Part shown: positions 1 to 6,032 of the stretch, piece by piece
How the letters are laid out: each line of letters opens with the position of its first letter
Position numbering within the stretch: position 1 is the first letter of the stretch
NCBI GenBank assembly: GCA_948766235.1
Contig: CAQCFX010000053.1
Coordinates: forward strand, 1 to 8,931
DNA: 8,931 nt
Source of the DNA: an uncultured Oscillospiraceae bacterium
GTDB taxonomy: Bacteria > Bacillota > Clostridia > Oscillospirales > Oscillospiraceae
Direction of reading: 5' to 3'
The notes under the pieces: generated by a model
What the model was told of the DNA's origin: nothing
Seen by the model: only the letters and a program-made list of their open reading frames with translations
The model's database searches: none
Program-made: the position numbers and the translations under genes

Positions 1-219
1 CTTGAAAATGAAGTAGGCCACAGCGCGGTATACTTCATCGTAGTTCTCCAGGCTGTTCACCTTATAATACTCGTTGAGACTGTCCCTCAGCTCGCCGGAC
101 AGCCCGTCATAGGGCGCGTCCCCGATACCCAGCACGTTCATGCCGTTGTTCTTCAGCTCCCGGCAGAACTGCCAGTAGTTGGTGGGGAAGTTGGGGGAAA
201 TGAAGATGACGTTTTTCAT
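1..219 (-). CDS. ATP-grasp-like (carbamoyl-phosphate synthase-like) protein, N-terminal fragment
   Basis: Only the first 73 codons are in the window; the gene runs off the left edge. The start MKNVIFISPNFP followed by NYWQFCRELKNNGMNVLGIG reads as a Rossmann-like beta-alpha-beta pre-ATP-grasp fold: a hydrophobic first strand, a helix, then a second strand ending in GIGD. The next stretch (SLNEYYKVNSLENYDEVYRA) resembles the segment that precedes the ATP-binding domain in ATP-grasp ligases related to the carbamoyl-phosphate synthase large subunit. Such enzymes join a carboxylate to an amine or thiol using ATP. The catalytic ATP-grasp domain itself is not visible, so the substrate cannot be given. 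The start is supported by AGAAGGA about 6 bases upstream. It follows an esterase gene after a 29-base gap and is probably the third gene of the operon from the 1884-1912 promoter. The family assignment is moderate. Confidence 0.6.
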   Translation of the reverse strand, partial: MKNVIFISPNFPTNYWQFCRELKNNGMNVLGIGDAPYDGLSGELRDSLNEYYKVNSLENYDEVYRAVAYFIFK

Positions 220-248
220 TGGTTTTCCTTCTCTCTCTTTGGATGGAA

Positions 249-1004
249 TTAATTTTCCAGCAGATAGGGCGCGAAGTAGGCCACCTGCTTGTACCACCAG
301 TCCCAGTCATGTGCCACGTCCCAGCCCCAGAGGTCCACCCAGATATGGATGTCCTTCTCGTGGCAGATATGGGCCATCTGCCGGGTGGTTTCCGGGATTT
401 CCCAGGGGCCTTGGCCCACGCAGATGACGCCCTTCTTTTGGTTGTAGAGCTGAATGAAGGGATGGTCCTTGGGCATATCGGCCAGGTAGTGCACCGGGGA
501 ATTGCGGTACACCACCTCGTCCATATAGCCGTCAAAACCGTAGCCGGCGGTGTAGATGCCGCTCAGGGCCAGCAGGCGGTCAAACAGGTCGGGGCGGCGG
601 AAGAACAGGTTGGCGGCGTGGGTGGCGCCCAGGCTGCACCCGAAGACCATAACGCCGGCCTCGCCGGTCCAGCCGTTGCGCTGGTTTACCATGGCGCGCA
701 TAAAGGGGACCAGCTCGTCGGTGATATAGGCAATCCACTGCTCGTACCGGCGGATGCGCCAGTAGGGGTCGCCCTCCTTGTTCGACCAGCTCTCCGCGTC
801 CATGGTGTCGATGGAGAACACCATCACCTGGCCCGATTCAATCCAAGGGGCCCAGGCGTCGGTCATTTTGAAGTTCTCAAAATCAAAAAACCGCCCGTCC
901 TGGCAGGGGATGAACAGCATGGGCCGGCCGGCGTGGCCGTAGACCTTCAGCTCCATGTCCCGGCCCAGGGTGGGGCTGTAGTCCTTGAAATACTGTGTCT
1001 GCAT
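249..1004 (-). CDS. Putative esterase, alpha/beta-hydrolase fold (esterase D / Fes-like group)
   Basis: This is a complete 251-residue protein of the putative esterase group within the alpha/beta hydrolases. The nucleophile elbow is GCSLG (residues 122-126), giving Ser124, preceded by the hydrophobic strand GVMVF and followed by the usual small-residue helix start ATHAAN. The likely catalytic histidine is His232 in AHDWDWW near the C-terminus; the acid cannot be chosen by eye. FIPCQDGRFFDF (31-42) matches the oxyanion-side region after the first core strand. There is no signal peptide or membrane segment, so it should be cytosolic. The ATG is preceded by GAGGAG with about 6 bases of spacing. 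It lies 55 bases downstream of a second, quite different esterase and 29 bases before an ATP-grasp-like gene. The substrate is unknown; a fold-level call is safe, a specific reaction is not. Confidence 0.85.
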   Translation of the reverse strand: MQTQYFKDYSPTLGRDMELKVYGHAGRPMLFIPCQDGRFFDFENFKMTDAWAPWIESGQVMVFSIDTMDAESWSNKEGDPYWRIRRYEQWIAYITDELVPFMRAMVNQRNGWTGEAGVMVFGCSLGATHAANLFFRRPDLFDRLLALSGIYTAGYGFDGYMDEVVYRNSPVHYLADMPKDHPFIQLYNQKKGVICVGQGPWEIPETTRQMAHICHEKDIHIWVDLWGWDVAHDWDWWYKQVAYFAPYLLEN

Positions 1005-1034
1005 AGCTTCTCCTCGACTTCCTGTTTGTGAATT

Positions 1035-1055
1035 CTCCCGTCCATAGAGCGGGAG
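1035..1055 (-). other. Intercistronic hairpin between the two esterase genes
   Basis: CTCCCG (1035-1040) and CGGGAG (1050-1055) form a perfect 6-bp stem with a 9-base loop. It lies 4 bases after the stop of the upstream esterase in transcription order. No T tract follows on the minus strand (AATTCACAAA), so it is unlikely to be an efficient terminator. It may protect a processed 3' end or tune expression of the downstream genes, or it may be chance in GC-rich DNA. Confidence 0.4.
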
Positions 1056-1059
1056 GCGG

Positions 1060-1833
1060 TCACTGCTCCTCCCGGCCGTAGAGCAGGGTGTTCATGAAAA
1101 ATGGAATCTGCCGCTCCCAGCTGGCCTCGCAGTGCTCGCCGCCGGGGATGATGCGGAAGCTGAGCATGAGCTGCTTTTCGGTGAGCAGCGCGGCGGCCCG
1201 GCCCAGCTGCCGGAGCATTCCGCTGTGGTTGCCCAGCTCCTGGGAGCCGTAGTCCATGTACAGCACCGTGCCCGGCGCGGGGCGGGCGGCGCGAATCATG
1301 CTTTCCGTCTTGCCCGGGGCCACCCACAGGGAGGGGGACAGCGCCGCGGCCCGGGAAAACACGTGGTTATATTCCAGCAGGGCGTACAGGCTCATAAGCC
1401 CGCCCATGGAGCTGCCGGCGATGAAGGTGTCCTCCCGGCCGGGAAGGGTGGGGAATTCCCGGTCAATTTCGGCCTTGAACACGTTTGTCATCCAGTCCAT
1501 GGTGATTTTACCCCGGCCCACCACCCGCTTAAACTGGGGGGTGCGGAAGGTAAAAGGGGAGTACTCGCTCAGCCGTCCGTTGTCCGGATGGTGATTGCAC
1601 TCAACCGCCGCCACCATGACCTGGGTCTGGGTGGCGTCTAAGTACTCGCCCAGCCCCCAGCTCTTGCCGTAGGTGGCGTCCTCGTCAAAAAATACGTTGT
1701 GCCCGTCAAACATATACAGCACCGGGTAGCGCAGGTCGTGGTCCTCCTCCCAGGAGTCGGGGACGTAGACATAGGCCCGGCGGGGTTCGTCCCCGGTGAG
1801 CTCCGGGATGGTGAGGTTCCATTGGTCGATCAT
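1060..1833 (-). CDS. Putative esterase, Fes/YieL-like alpha/beta hydrolase
   Basis: This 257-residue protein belongs to the putative esterase family that includes enterochelin esterase-like and YieL-like hydrolases. The N-terminus carries RRAYVYVPDSW and RYPVLYMFDGHNVFFDE (36-52), the typical strand pair with the DGxN(x)F turn. The nucleophile motif is GSSMGG (140-145), Ser142. YMDYGSQEL (192-200) sits where the acid is expected, and GGEHCEASW (231-239) holds the catalytic His234. There is no signal peptide, so it is probably cytosolic. The reading frame is open 46 codons further upstream, but the ATG at 1833 is preferred: AAAGGA lies about 7 bases before it, family homology begins there, and the longer version would overlap the promoter at 1884-1912. 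It is the first gene of the operon. It is clearly not a duplicate of the next esterase. Ester substrate unknown. Confidence 0.87.
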   Translation of the reverse strand: MIDQWNLTIPELTGDEPRRAYVYVPDSWEEDHDLRYPVLYMFDGHNVFFDEDATYGKSWGLGEYLDATQTQVMVAAVECNHHPDNGRLSEYSPFTFRTPQFKRVVGRGKITMDWMTNVFKAEIDREFPTLPGREDTFIAGSSMGGLMSLYALLEYNHVFSRAAALSPSLWVAPGKTESMIRAARPAPGTVLYMDYGSQELGNHSGMLRQLGRAAALLTEKQLMLSFRIIPGGEHCEASWERQIPFFMNTLLYGREEQ

Positions 1834-1883
1834 GGCAGGGCAGTCCTTTCTCGCTTCAAAGCGCTGATAATGGTTTGTCAAAT

Positions 1884-1912
1884 AGTTTAGCACAGGAAAG
1901 AGAAAAATGCAA
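1884..1912 (-). promoter_or_regulatory. Sigma-70-type promoter of the esterase/ATP-grasp operon
   Basis: Read on the minus strand: TTGCAT (1907-1912), a 17-base spacer, then TAAACT (1884-1889). TGC immediately precedes the -10 element, making it an extended -10. Transcription would start roughly 40 bases before the esterase ATG at 1833, and the antiporter terminator lies just upstream, so this unit appears self-contained. Confidence 0.7.
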
Positions 1913-1969
1913 TCCGTGGATTGCCCGTTTTTCCTGAAGCTGAGCCGGCGCATGATAGGGATTATCTCC

Positions 1970-2006
1970 AAAAAAACAAGCGGGCCGGAGAATATCCGGT
2001 CCGCTT
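1970..2006 (-). terminator. Rho-independent terminator of the antiporter gene
   Basis: On the minus strand AAGCGG-A-CCGG pairs with CCGG-C-CCGCTT around a 7-base loop (10 base pairs with one A/C mismatch). G and seven T residues (A run 1970-1976 on the plus strand) follow directly. It begins 4 bases after the antiporter stop codon and is the clearest terminator in the window. Confidence 0.9.
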
Positions 2007-2010
2007 GGGA

Positions 2011-2976
2011 TTAAAGGGTGAACTGGGCCGCGCAGAACGCCGCGTAGATGACCAGCAGCAGGATGCCCTGCCCCCGGCGCAGCTTTCCCTTGGTCAGGGC
2101 GGGGAGGGTGAGCAGCGCCATCGTCAGTAGCATCACCGGAATATCCAGCACCAGGGAGGCGTTATATCCGGCGATAGAGGAATTTTGTGGTATGGAGAAG
2201 GGGGCCAGGGTGACGGACACCCCGGACACCAGCACCAGGTTGAACACGTTGGCGCCGATGACATTGCCCAGGGACAGCGCGCCGTGGCCCTTGGCCAGGG
2301 AGGTGATGGCGGTGACCAGTTCGGGCAGGGAGGTGCCCAGCGCCACAAAGGTGAGGGCGATGACCGATTCAGGAACGCCCAGAGCCTGGGCGATGAGGGT
2401 GCCGTTGTCCACCAGCAGGTTAGCCCCCACCGCGATGAGCGCCGCCCCGGCGGCAAGCAGGGCCGTGTCCTTGAGGGTGGAGCCGTCCTTCTCCTCGGTC
2501 GCTTCACGACGGGAGGGGGCGGGTGAGGCCTTCATCTGCCACACGGTGGACACCATGTAGGCGGCGAACAGCCCCAGCAGAAACAGCCCGGCCACCCGGC
2601 TGAAATAGCCGGTGGTGTAGGCAATGCCGACGTACAGCGCCGCCGCCACAAAGAAAAAGCACACCGGCAGGCGCAGGGACTTGGGGTCCACCTTACCGGG
2701 ACGGACAGCCACGGTGATGGCGGCGATGAGGGCGGTGTTGCAGATGACCGAGCCGATGGCGTTGCCATAGGCAATCTCCCCGTGACCGCTGAGGGCGGAG
2801 GCGGTGGACACCATTACCTCGGGCAGAGTGGTGCCGATAGAAACCACCGTAGCGCCGATGAGCAGCTCGGGCAGATGAAAGCGCCGGGCGATGCCGGTGG
2901 CGCCGTCCACAAACCAGTCGCCGCCTTTGATGAGGAAGACCAGACCCACGGCAAATAAGAGAACCGGAATAAGCAT
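2011..2976 (-). CDS. Calcium/sodium antiporter, CaCA (YrbG-like) family
   Basis: This is a 321-residue integral membrane protein with the inverted-repeat architecture of cation/Ca2+ exchangers. The first alpha-repeat has GTTLPE (48-53, Glu53) and GNAIGS (71-76); the second has GTSLPE (214-219, Glu219) and GNVIGANVFN (237-246). These glutamates and the GN motifs line the ion sites in the family. A charged cytosolic linker (about 150-170, SRREATEEKDGS) separates the two halves of about five membrane helices each. Length agrees with YrbG-type exchangers. Two ATGs lie 6 bases apart; the one at 2976 is chosen because GGAGG (2985-2989) is 8 bases from it but only 2 from the other. The gene is monocistronic, with a promoter at 3059-3088 and a terminator at 1970-2006. 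Which ions it exchanges cannot be read from sequence; Na+ and Ca2+ are the family norm. Confidence 0.92.
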   Translation of the reverse strand: MLIPVLLFAVGLVFLIKGGDWFVDGATGIARRFHLPELLIGATVVSIGTTLPEVMVSTASALSGHGEIAYGNAIGSVICNTALIAAITVAVRPGKVDPKSLRLPVCFFFVAAALYVGIAYTTGYFSRVAGLFLLGLFAAYMVSTVWQMKASPAPSRREATEEKDGSTLKDTALLAAGAALIAVGANLLVDNGTLIAQALGVPESVIALTFVALGTSLPELVTAITSLAKGHGALSLGNVIGANVFNLVLVSGVSVTLAPFSIPQNSSIAGYNASLVLDIPVMLLTMALLTLPALTKGKLRRGQGILLLVIYAAFCAAQFTL

Positions 2977-2984
2977 TGTCATGA

Positions 2985-2989
2985 CCTCC
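2985..2989 (-). promoter_or_regulatory. Ribosome binding site that decides the antiporter start
   Basis: GGAGG on the minus strand is followed by TCATGACAATG. The spacing of 8 bases favours the second ATG (2974-2976) over the first (2980-2982, spacing 2). Confidence 0.7.
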
Positions 2990-3054
2990 GAAAGCCCGCA
3001 TAAAAGCGGGACCCGTAGTAGAAAAACAGCGTGCCGCCCCAAGGACGGGCGCCC
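2990..3054 (-). promoter_or_regulatory. GC-rich 5' leader of the antiporter mRNA with two hairpins
   Basis: Between the predicted promoter and the ribosome site the minus strand can form CGCCC/GGGCG (7-base loop, within 3035-3052) and CCCGC/GCGGG (2995-2999 with 3006-3010, loop TTTTAT on the minus strand). The second stem ends about 5 bases before GGAGG, close enough to affect translation. I do not recognise a known riboswitch consensus; the Mn2+ yybP-ykoY core was looked for and is not present. It could be an unlisted cation sensor, an ordinary leader, or partly repeat-derived sequence. Confidence 0.3.
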
Positions 3055-3058
3055 CTAT

Positions 3059-3088
3059 AGCCTACCTCGAAACCCGCCCGTTTGTCAA
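3059..3088 (-). promoter_or_regulatory. Likely promoter of the antiporter gene
   Basis: On the minus strand a perfect TTGACA (3083-3088) is followed by an 18-base spacer and TAGGCT (3059-3064). That -10 keeps the key first, second and last bases but is otherwise weak. A second TTGACA lies 12 bases further upstream (3095-3100) but has no -10 at proper spacing. Confidence 0.5.
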
Positions 3089-3115
3089 TGAGATTGTCAA
3101 AATTTTTCCAAAGGA

Positions 3116-3144
3116 TTGTCAGCGGCGGCGGGATGTGGTATCAT
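3116..3144 (+). promoter_or_regulatory. Promoter of the DivIVA-like/hydro-lyase beta pair
   Basis: TTGTCA (3116-3121), a 17-base spacer, then TATCAT (3139-3144) preceded by TGG, an extended -10. The start of transcription would be about 30 bases before the ATG at 3179. It is arranged back-to-back with the antiporter promoter, 27 bases apart. Confidence 0.75.
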
Positions 3145-3178
3145 CAAATACGACATTGAAAAGGAAGAAGGGACAGGG

Positions 3179-3811
3179 ATGGACACGGTGATTCAAAAAT
3201 TCCGCACCTCTCTTGGCGGTTTCAACCGCCAGGATGTGCAGCGGTACATCGAGCAGACCGCCGCCGCCCACCGGCAGGAGCTGGCGCAGCTCCAGGAGCG
3301 GCTGGACCAGGCGGAGGAGAAAAACACCCAGCTGGAGGCCGCTCTGTCCGGTGCGGAGAGCGAAAAGAGCGGCGCGGCCGCGGAGGAGGCCAAGGTGCGC
3401 GCCTCCCTGGAGACCTCCACCCGGACGCTGGCTAAGCTGCGGGGCGAGCTGTCCCAGACCGAGTCCAAGCTGATGGTGGCCAAAAAGGAGCTGGAGCGGC
3501 TTCAGGCCCAGGTGGGCACGCTGGAGCCTATGGCGGCCAGCTACGCCCAGCTGAAGGACCGGGTGGCCACTGTGGAGCTGGACGCCCACCGCAAGGCTCA
3601 GGACACGGTGAGTCAGGCCCAGGCGGAGGCGGAGCGCATTCGCAGCGACACCCAGCAATGGCTGGACGGAGTGCTGGAGCAGTACGGACAGCTGCGCCGG
3701 GGAATGGATACGCTGCTGGAGCAGGCCCAGGCGCTGGGAAGGGCGGCGGAGCAGGTGGGGACGTTGGACAAGGCGGCCCAGGGCCTGCGGGAGCAGGGAG
3801 GGCTGGAATGA
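3179..3811 (+). CDS. DivIVA-like coiled-coil protein
   Basis: This 210-residue soluble protein begins with the DivIVA-type N-terminal motif: FRTSLGGFNRQDVQRYIEQ at 8-26 corresponds to the conserved F-x-x-x-x-x-G-(F/Y)-x-x-x-x-V-x-x-(Y/F) pattern. In DivIVA/GpsB proteins this part forms the membrane-associated, dimerising head. Residues of about 25-150 are a long heptad-rich coiled coil (AQLQERLDQAEEKNTQLEAA and so on), with a second helical stretch to the C-terminus. There is no transmembrane segment. DivIVA proteins mark curved membrane and organise division, wall growth or chromosome segregation; the role of this short paralog is unknown. The ATG at 3179 is preferred to the one at 3116 because AGAAGGG precedes it and the upstream ATG would lie inside the promoter. 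Its stop overlaps the next start as ATGA, so translation is probably coupled. Confidence 0.8.
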   Translation: MDTVIQKFRTSLGGFNRQDVQRYIEQTAAAHRQELAQLQERLDQAEEKNTQLEAALSGAESEKSGAAAEEAKVRASLETSTRTLAKLRGELSQTESKLMVAKKELERLQAQVGTLEPMAASYAQLKDRVATVELDAHRKAQDTVSQAQAEAERIRSDTQQWLDGVLEQYGQLRRGMDTLLEQAQALGRAAEQVGTLDKAAQGLREQGGLE

Positions 3812-4362
3812 GCGCGCTGGCCATCCATACGGACGAGCTGGCGGCTCGGCTACCGGAGCTGCGGGCAGGGGACCGGGTGCTGCTGTCCGGGACCATCTAC
3901 ACCGCCCGGGACGCGGCCCACAAGCGGCTGTTTGAACTGCTGGATGAAGGAAAGCCCCTGCCCTTTGACTTGAAGGGCGCCGTCATCTACTACGCGGGGC
4001 CCACCCCCGGGCAGCAGGGCATGGCGGTGGGGGCCTGCGGCCCCACCACGGCGGGGCGGATGGACGCCTTCGCACCCCGGCTGCTGGACCTGGGGCTGGC
4101 CGCCATGATTGGCAAGGGGGAGCGCAGCCAGCCGGTGGTGGACGCCATCGTGCGCAACGGGGCGTGTTACTTTGCCGCCGTGGGCGGCGCGGGTGCGCTT
4201 ATCGCCCGGTGTATTGAGTCGGCCCAGGTGATTGCCTTCGACGATTTGGGCTGTGAGTCCGTCAAGCGCATGACGGTGCGGGAGCTGCCCCTTACCATGG
4301 CCATCGACAGCCGGGGCGGAGACCTGTTCCGGCAGGGCCGGGCGGAGTATCAGAGGACATAA
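3808..4362 (+). CDS. Class I (Fe-S) fumarate hydratase / tartrate dehydratase-type beta subunit
   Basis: This 184-residue protein matches the beta subunit (C-terminal domain) of class I hydro-lyases, the FumA C-terminal/TtdB family. Typical blocks appear in order: SGTIYTARDAAHKR (27-40), GAVIYYAGPTP (57-67), GPTTAGRMD (78-86), IGKG (101-104) and AVGGAGAL (124-131). This subunit forms part of the active site that adds or removes water from fumarate/malate or tartrate; the partner alpha subunit carries the [4Fe-4S] cluster. All blocks look intact, so the gene should be functional. The start is the ATG inside ATGA overlapping the upstream DivIVA-like gene; the preceding open frame of 50 codons lies within that gene. 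The odd point is that no alpha subunit lies next to it. Fumarase is the likelier activity but tartrate dehydratase cannot be excluded. Confidence 0.9.
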   Translation: MSALAIHTDELAARLPELRAGDRVLLSGTIYTARDAAHKRLFELLDEGKPLPFDLKGAVIYYAGPTPGQQGMAVGACGPTTAGRMDAFAPRLLDLGLAAMIGKGERSQPVVDAIVRNGACYFAAVGGAGALIARCIESAQVIAFDDLGCESVKRMTVRELPLTMAIDSRGGDLFRQGRAEYQRT

Positions 4363-4369
4363 AAAATAC

Positions 4370-4399
4370 CCGTCTCCCGATTTGGGGACGGACATTTTT
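4370..4399 (+). terminator. Rho-independent terminator after the hydro-lyase beta gene
   Basis: CCGTCTCC (4370-4377) pairs with GGGGACGG (4384-4391), 8 base pairs with one G-U, around a 6-base loop. ACA and five T residues follow. It starts 8 bases after the stop codon. Confidence 0.75.
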
Positions 4400-4472
4400 G
4401 CGCATTCACTTTTCTTGGGGGGGACAAAAACGCCTCGCCCGGGTATGCTGAACGCAGAAAGAAGGCGGGACC

Positions 4473-4640
4473 ATGGACCAGGTGAGGATTGGCGCATTTA
4501 TCGCCCAGCTGCGCCGGGAGAAGGGCTGGACCCAGGAGGAGCTGGGGGAGCGGCTGAGGGTAACAAGAAGGTCTCCCGCTGGGAGAATGGGAACTATACC
4601 GTGGTTCATAAATTGCGGCTCGGAGGATTTTGTGGAATAA
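4473..4640 (+). pseudogene. Decayed XRE-family helix-turn-helix regulator
   Basis: From ATG 4473 the frame reads MDQVRIGAFIAQLRREKGWTQEELGERL, the first half of a typical Cro/C1-type helix-turn-helix. After codon 28 the frame is lost. The recognition-helix continuation NKKVSRWENGNY is present at 4562-4597 but in another frame. Five bases separate the two parts where intact relatives have nine, so about four bases have been lost in the turn. After NGNY the usual remainder (a further two to three helices and any C-terminal sensor domain) is also missing: neither frame matches, and the original frame stops at 4640. A GAAGG ribosome site and a weak possible promoter (GGGACA, 17 bases, TATGCT; 4421-4449) remain. 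It was probably once a small transcriptional regulator and is now unlikely to be functional. A sequencing error could explain the shift but not the missing tail. Confidence 0.75.
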
Positions 4641-4641
4641 G

Positions 4642-4675
4642 AACAGCCCGCCCTGGTTTTCCGGGGCGGGCTGTT
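4642..4675. terminator. Bidirectional terminator between convergent units
   Basis: AACAGCCCGCCC (4642-4653) and GGGCGGGCTGTT (4664-4675) form a perfect 12-bp stem with a 10-base loop. On the plus strand it is followed by GTTGTGTTT, on the minus strand by CTTATTCC. It starts 19 bases after the stop of the decarboxylase beta gene on the minus strand and directly follows the regulator remnant on the plus strand. The T tracts are imperfect on both sides. Confidence 0.75.
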
Positions 4676-4694
4676 GTTGTGTTTCGCAGAGGAT

Positions 4695-6020
4695 TTAACC
4701 ACCGAACACGGCGATAAGGAAGCCCGCCGCGATGGCGGAGCCGATGACGCCGGCCACGTTGGGACCCATGGCGTGCATCAGCAGGAAGTTGGAGGGGTTG
4801 GCCTCCCGGCCCACATCCTGGGACACACGGGCCGCCATGGGCACGGCGGACACGCCCGCGGAGCCAATCAGCGGGTTAATCTTGCCGCCGGACAGCTTAT
4901 ACATAAGCTTAGCCACCAGCAGGCCGCCGATGGTGGAGAAGCTAAACGCAATCACGCCCAGCACCACGATGGCGATGGTCTGGAGGGTCAGGAAGCGGGT
5001 GGCCACCGTGGTGGCGCCCACGCTGATGCCCAGGAACAGGGTGACGATGTTCATCAGGGCGTTCTGGGCGGTGTCGCTCAGACGCTCGGTGACGCCGGTC
5101 TCCTTCAGCAGGTTGCCGAACATCAGGCAGCCAATCAGGGGAGCGGTGGAGGGAATCAGCAGAATCACGAACACGGCCACGATGATGGGGAAGATAATCT
5201 TTTCCACCTTGGACACCTCGCGGGCCTGCTCCATCTTCACCTTCCGCTCGGTCTCCGTGGTCAGAGCGCGCATCAGCGGCTTCTGAATCATGGGGATCAG
5301 TGCCATGTAGGAGTAGGCGGCGATGGCGATTGGGCCTAAGAGGTGAGGGGCCAGCTTAGAGGTGGTGAGGATGGCCGTGGGGCCGTCCGCGCCGCCGATA
5401 ATGCCGATGGAGCCGGCCTCCGGGCCGGTAAAGCCCAGCAGCATGGCGCCGAACATGGCGAAGAACACGCCCAGCTGCGCCGCCGCGCCCAGCAGCAGGG
5501 AGGAGGGCCGGGCAATCAGCGGACCAAAGTCGGTCATAGCGCCGATGCCGATGAAAATCAGGCAGGGGTACACGCCGGCCTTGACGCCGATATACAGGAT
5601 GTCCAGCAGGCCGCCGTGATGGGCCACATCGGTGAAGGACAAGTGCTCAACCAGCTTTGCCTCCACATCTGCTTTGTTGTCGCCGGTGTAGCTGTCCAGA
5701 TACTCCTCAATGGAAATCTTCCGGATGCCGGCGTCAGTGGTCTCGTACAGGGCCACATCGTTGACAGGGTCATAGGCGGACTCGTTGACGTAGGCATCCC
5801 ACATGGCCATGTGGTACAGTCCCGCGCCGGGAATATTGGTGAGCAGCGCGCCGAAGGCGATGCCCACCAGCAACAGCGGCTCAAACTTTTTGCCGATACC
5901 CAGGTACAGCAGTACGCAGGCCACCGCAATCATGACCAGGTACTTCCAGCCGCCATTGGCGAAGAACCCGGCAAAGCCGGACTCGTTCACCAGCTTGGAC
6001 AGGGTTTGTAAGATATCCAT
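4695..6020 (-). CDS. oadB: Na+-translocating decarboxylase, beta subunit (carboxybiotin decarboxylase)
   Basis: This 441-residue polytopic membrane protein releases CO2 from carboxybiotin and couples this to Na+ export. Residues shown to matter in Klebsiella OadB have clear counterparts: the Asp203 motif is GGADGPTAI (Asp212 here), and Asn373, Gly377, Ser382 and Arg389 match Asn382, Gly386, Ser391 and Arg398 in the segment beginning NPLIGSAGVSAVPMAAR. GAMTDFGPL (160-168), AYSYMALIPMIQ and HAMGPNVAGVIGSA are further family blocks. A polar stretch at about 69-135 separates the second and third hydrophobic regions, as in OadB proteins of about 430 residues; shorter MmdB/GcdB proteins lack it. 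It is the last gene of the four-gene operon, 12 bases after the biotin carrier, with AAGGAGG overlapping that gene's stop. A bidirectional terminator follows. The Na+-pump role is secure; the soluble substrate depends on the alpha subunit. Confidence 0.95.
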   Translation of the reverse strand: MDILQTLSKLVNESGFAGFFANGGWKYLVMIAVACVLLYLGIGKKFEPLLLVGIAFGALLTNIPGAGLYHMAMWDAYVNESAYDPVNDVALYETTDAGIRKISIEEYLDSYTGDNKADVEAKLVEHLSFTDVAHHGGLLDILYIGVKAGVYPCLIFIGIGAMTDFGPLIARPSSLLLGAAAQLGVFFAMFGAMLLGFTGPEAGSIGIIGGADGPTAILTTSKLAPHLLGPIAIAAYSYMALIPMIQKPLMRALTTETERKVKMEQAREVSKVEKIIFPIIVAVFVILLIPSTAPLIGCLMFGNLLKETGVTERLSDTAQNALMNIVTLFLGISVGATTVATRFLTLQTIAIVVLGVIAFSFSTIGGLLVAKLMYKLSGGKINPLIGSAGVSAVPMAARVSQDVGREANPSNFLLMHAMGPNVAGVIGSAIAAGFLIAVFGG

Positions 6021-6032
6021 ACAAGCCCCTCC

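Noticed and set aside
219..1031. Plus-strand open frame of 270 codons opposite the first esterase
   Set aside because: It is antisense to a complete esterase with intact catalytic motifs, and its own sequence shows no recognisable fold.
1834..1971. 46-codon N-terminal extension of the Fes/YieL-like esterase
   Set aside because: It would cover the promoter and ribosome site, has no family similarity, and the internal ATG at 1833 has a good ribosome site.
4674..5339. His/Gly/Gln-rich plus-strand open frame of 221 codons
   Set aside because: Its composition is typical of the reverse complement of a hydrophobic membrane protein gene (oadB), and it lacks a ribosome site.
5612..5814. About 65-residue polar insert in the decarboxylase beta subunit between the second and third hydrophobic regions
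   Set aside because: OadB proteins of about 430 residues, such as that of Klebsiella, also have an insert here. It is a known length variant, not an unusual domain.
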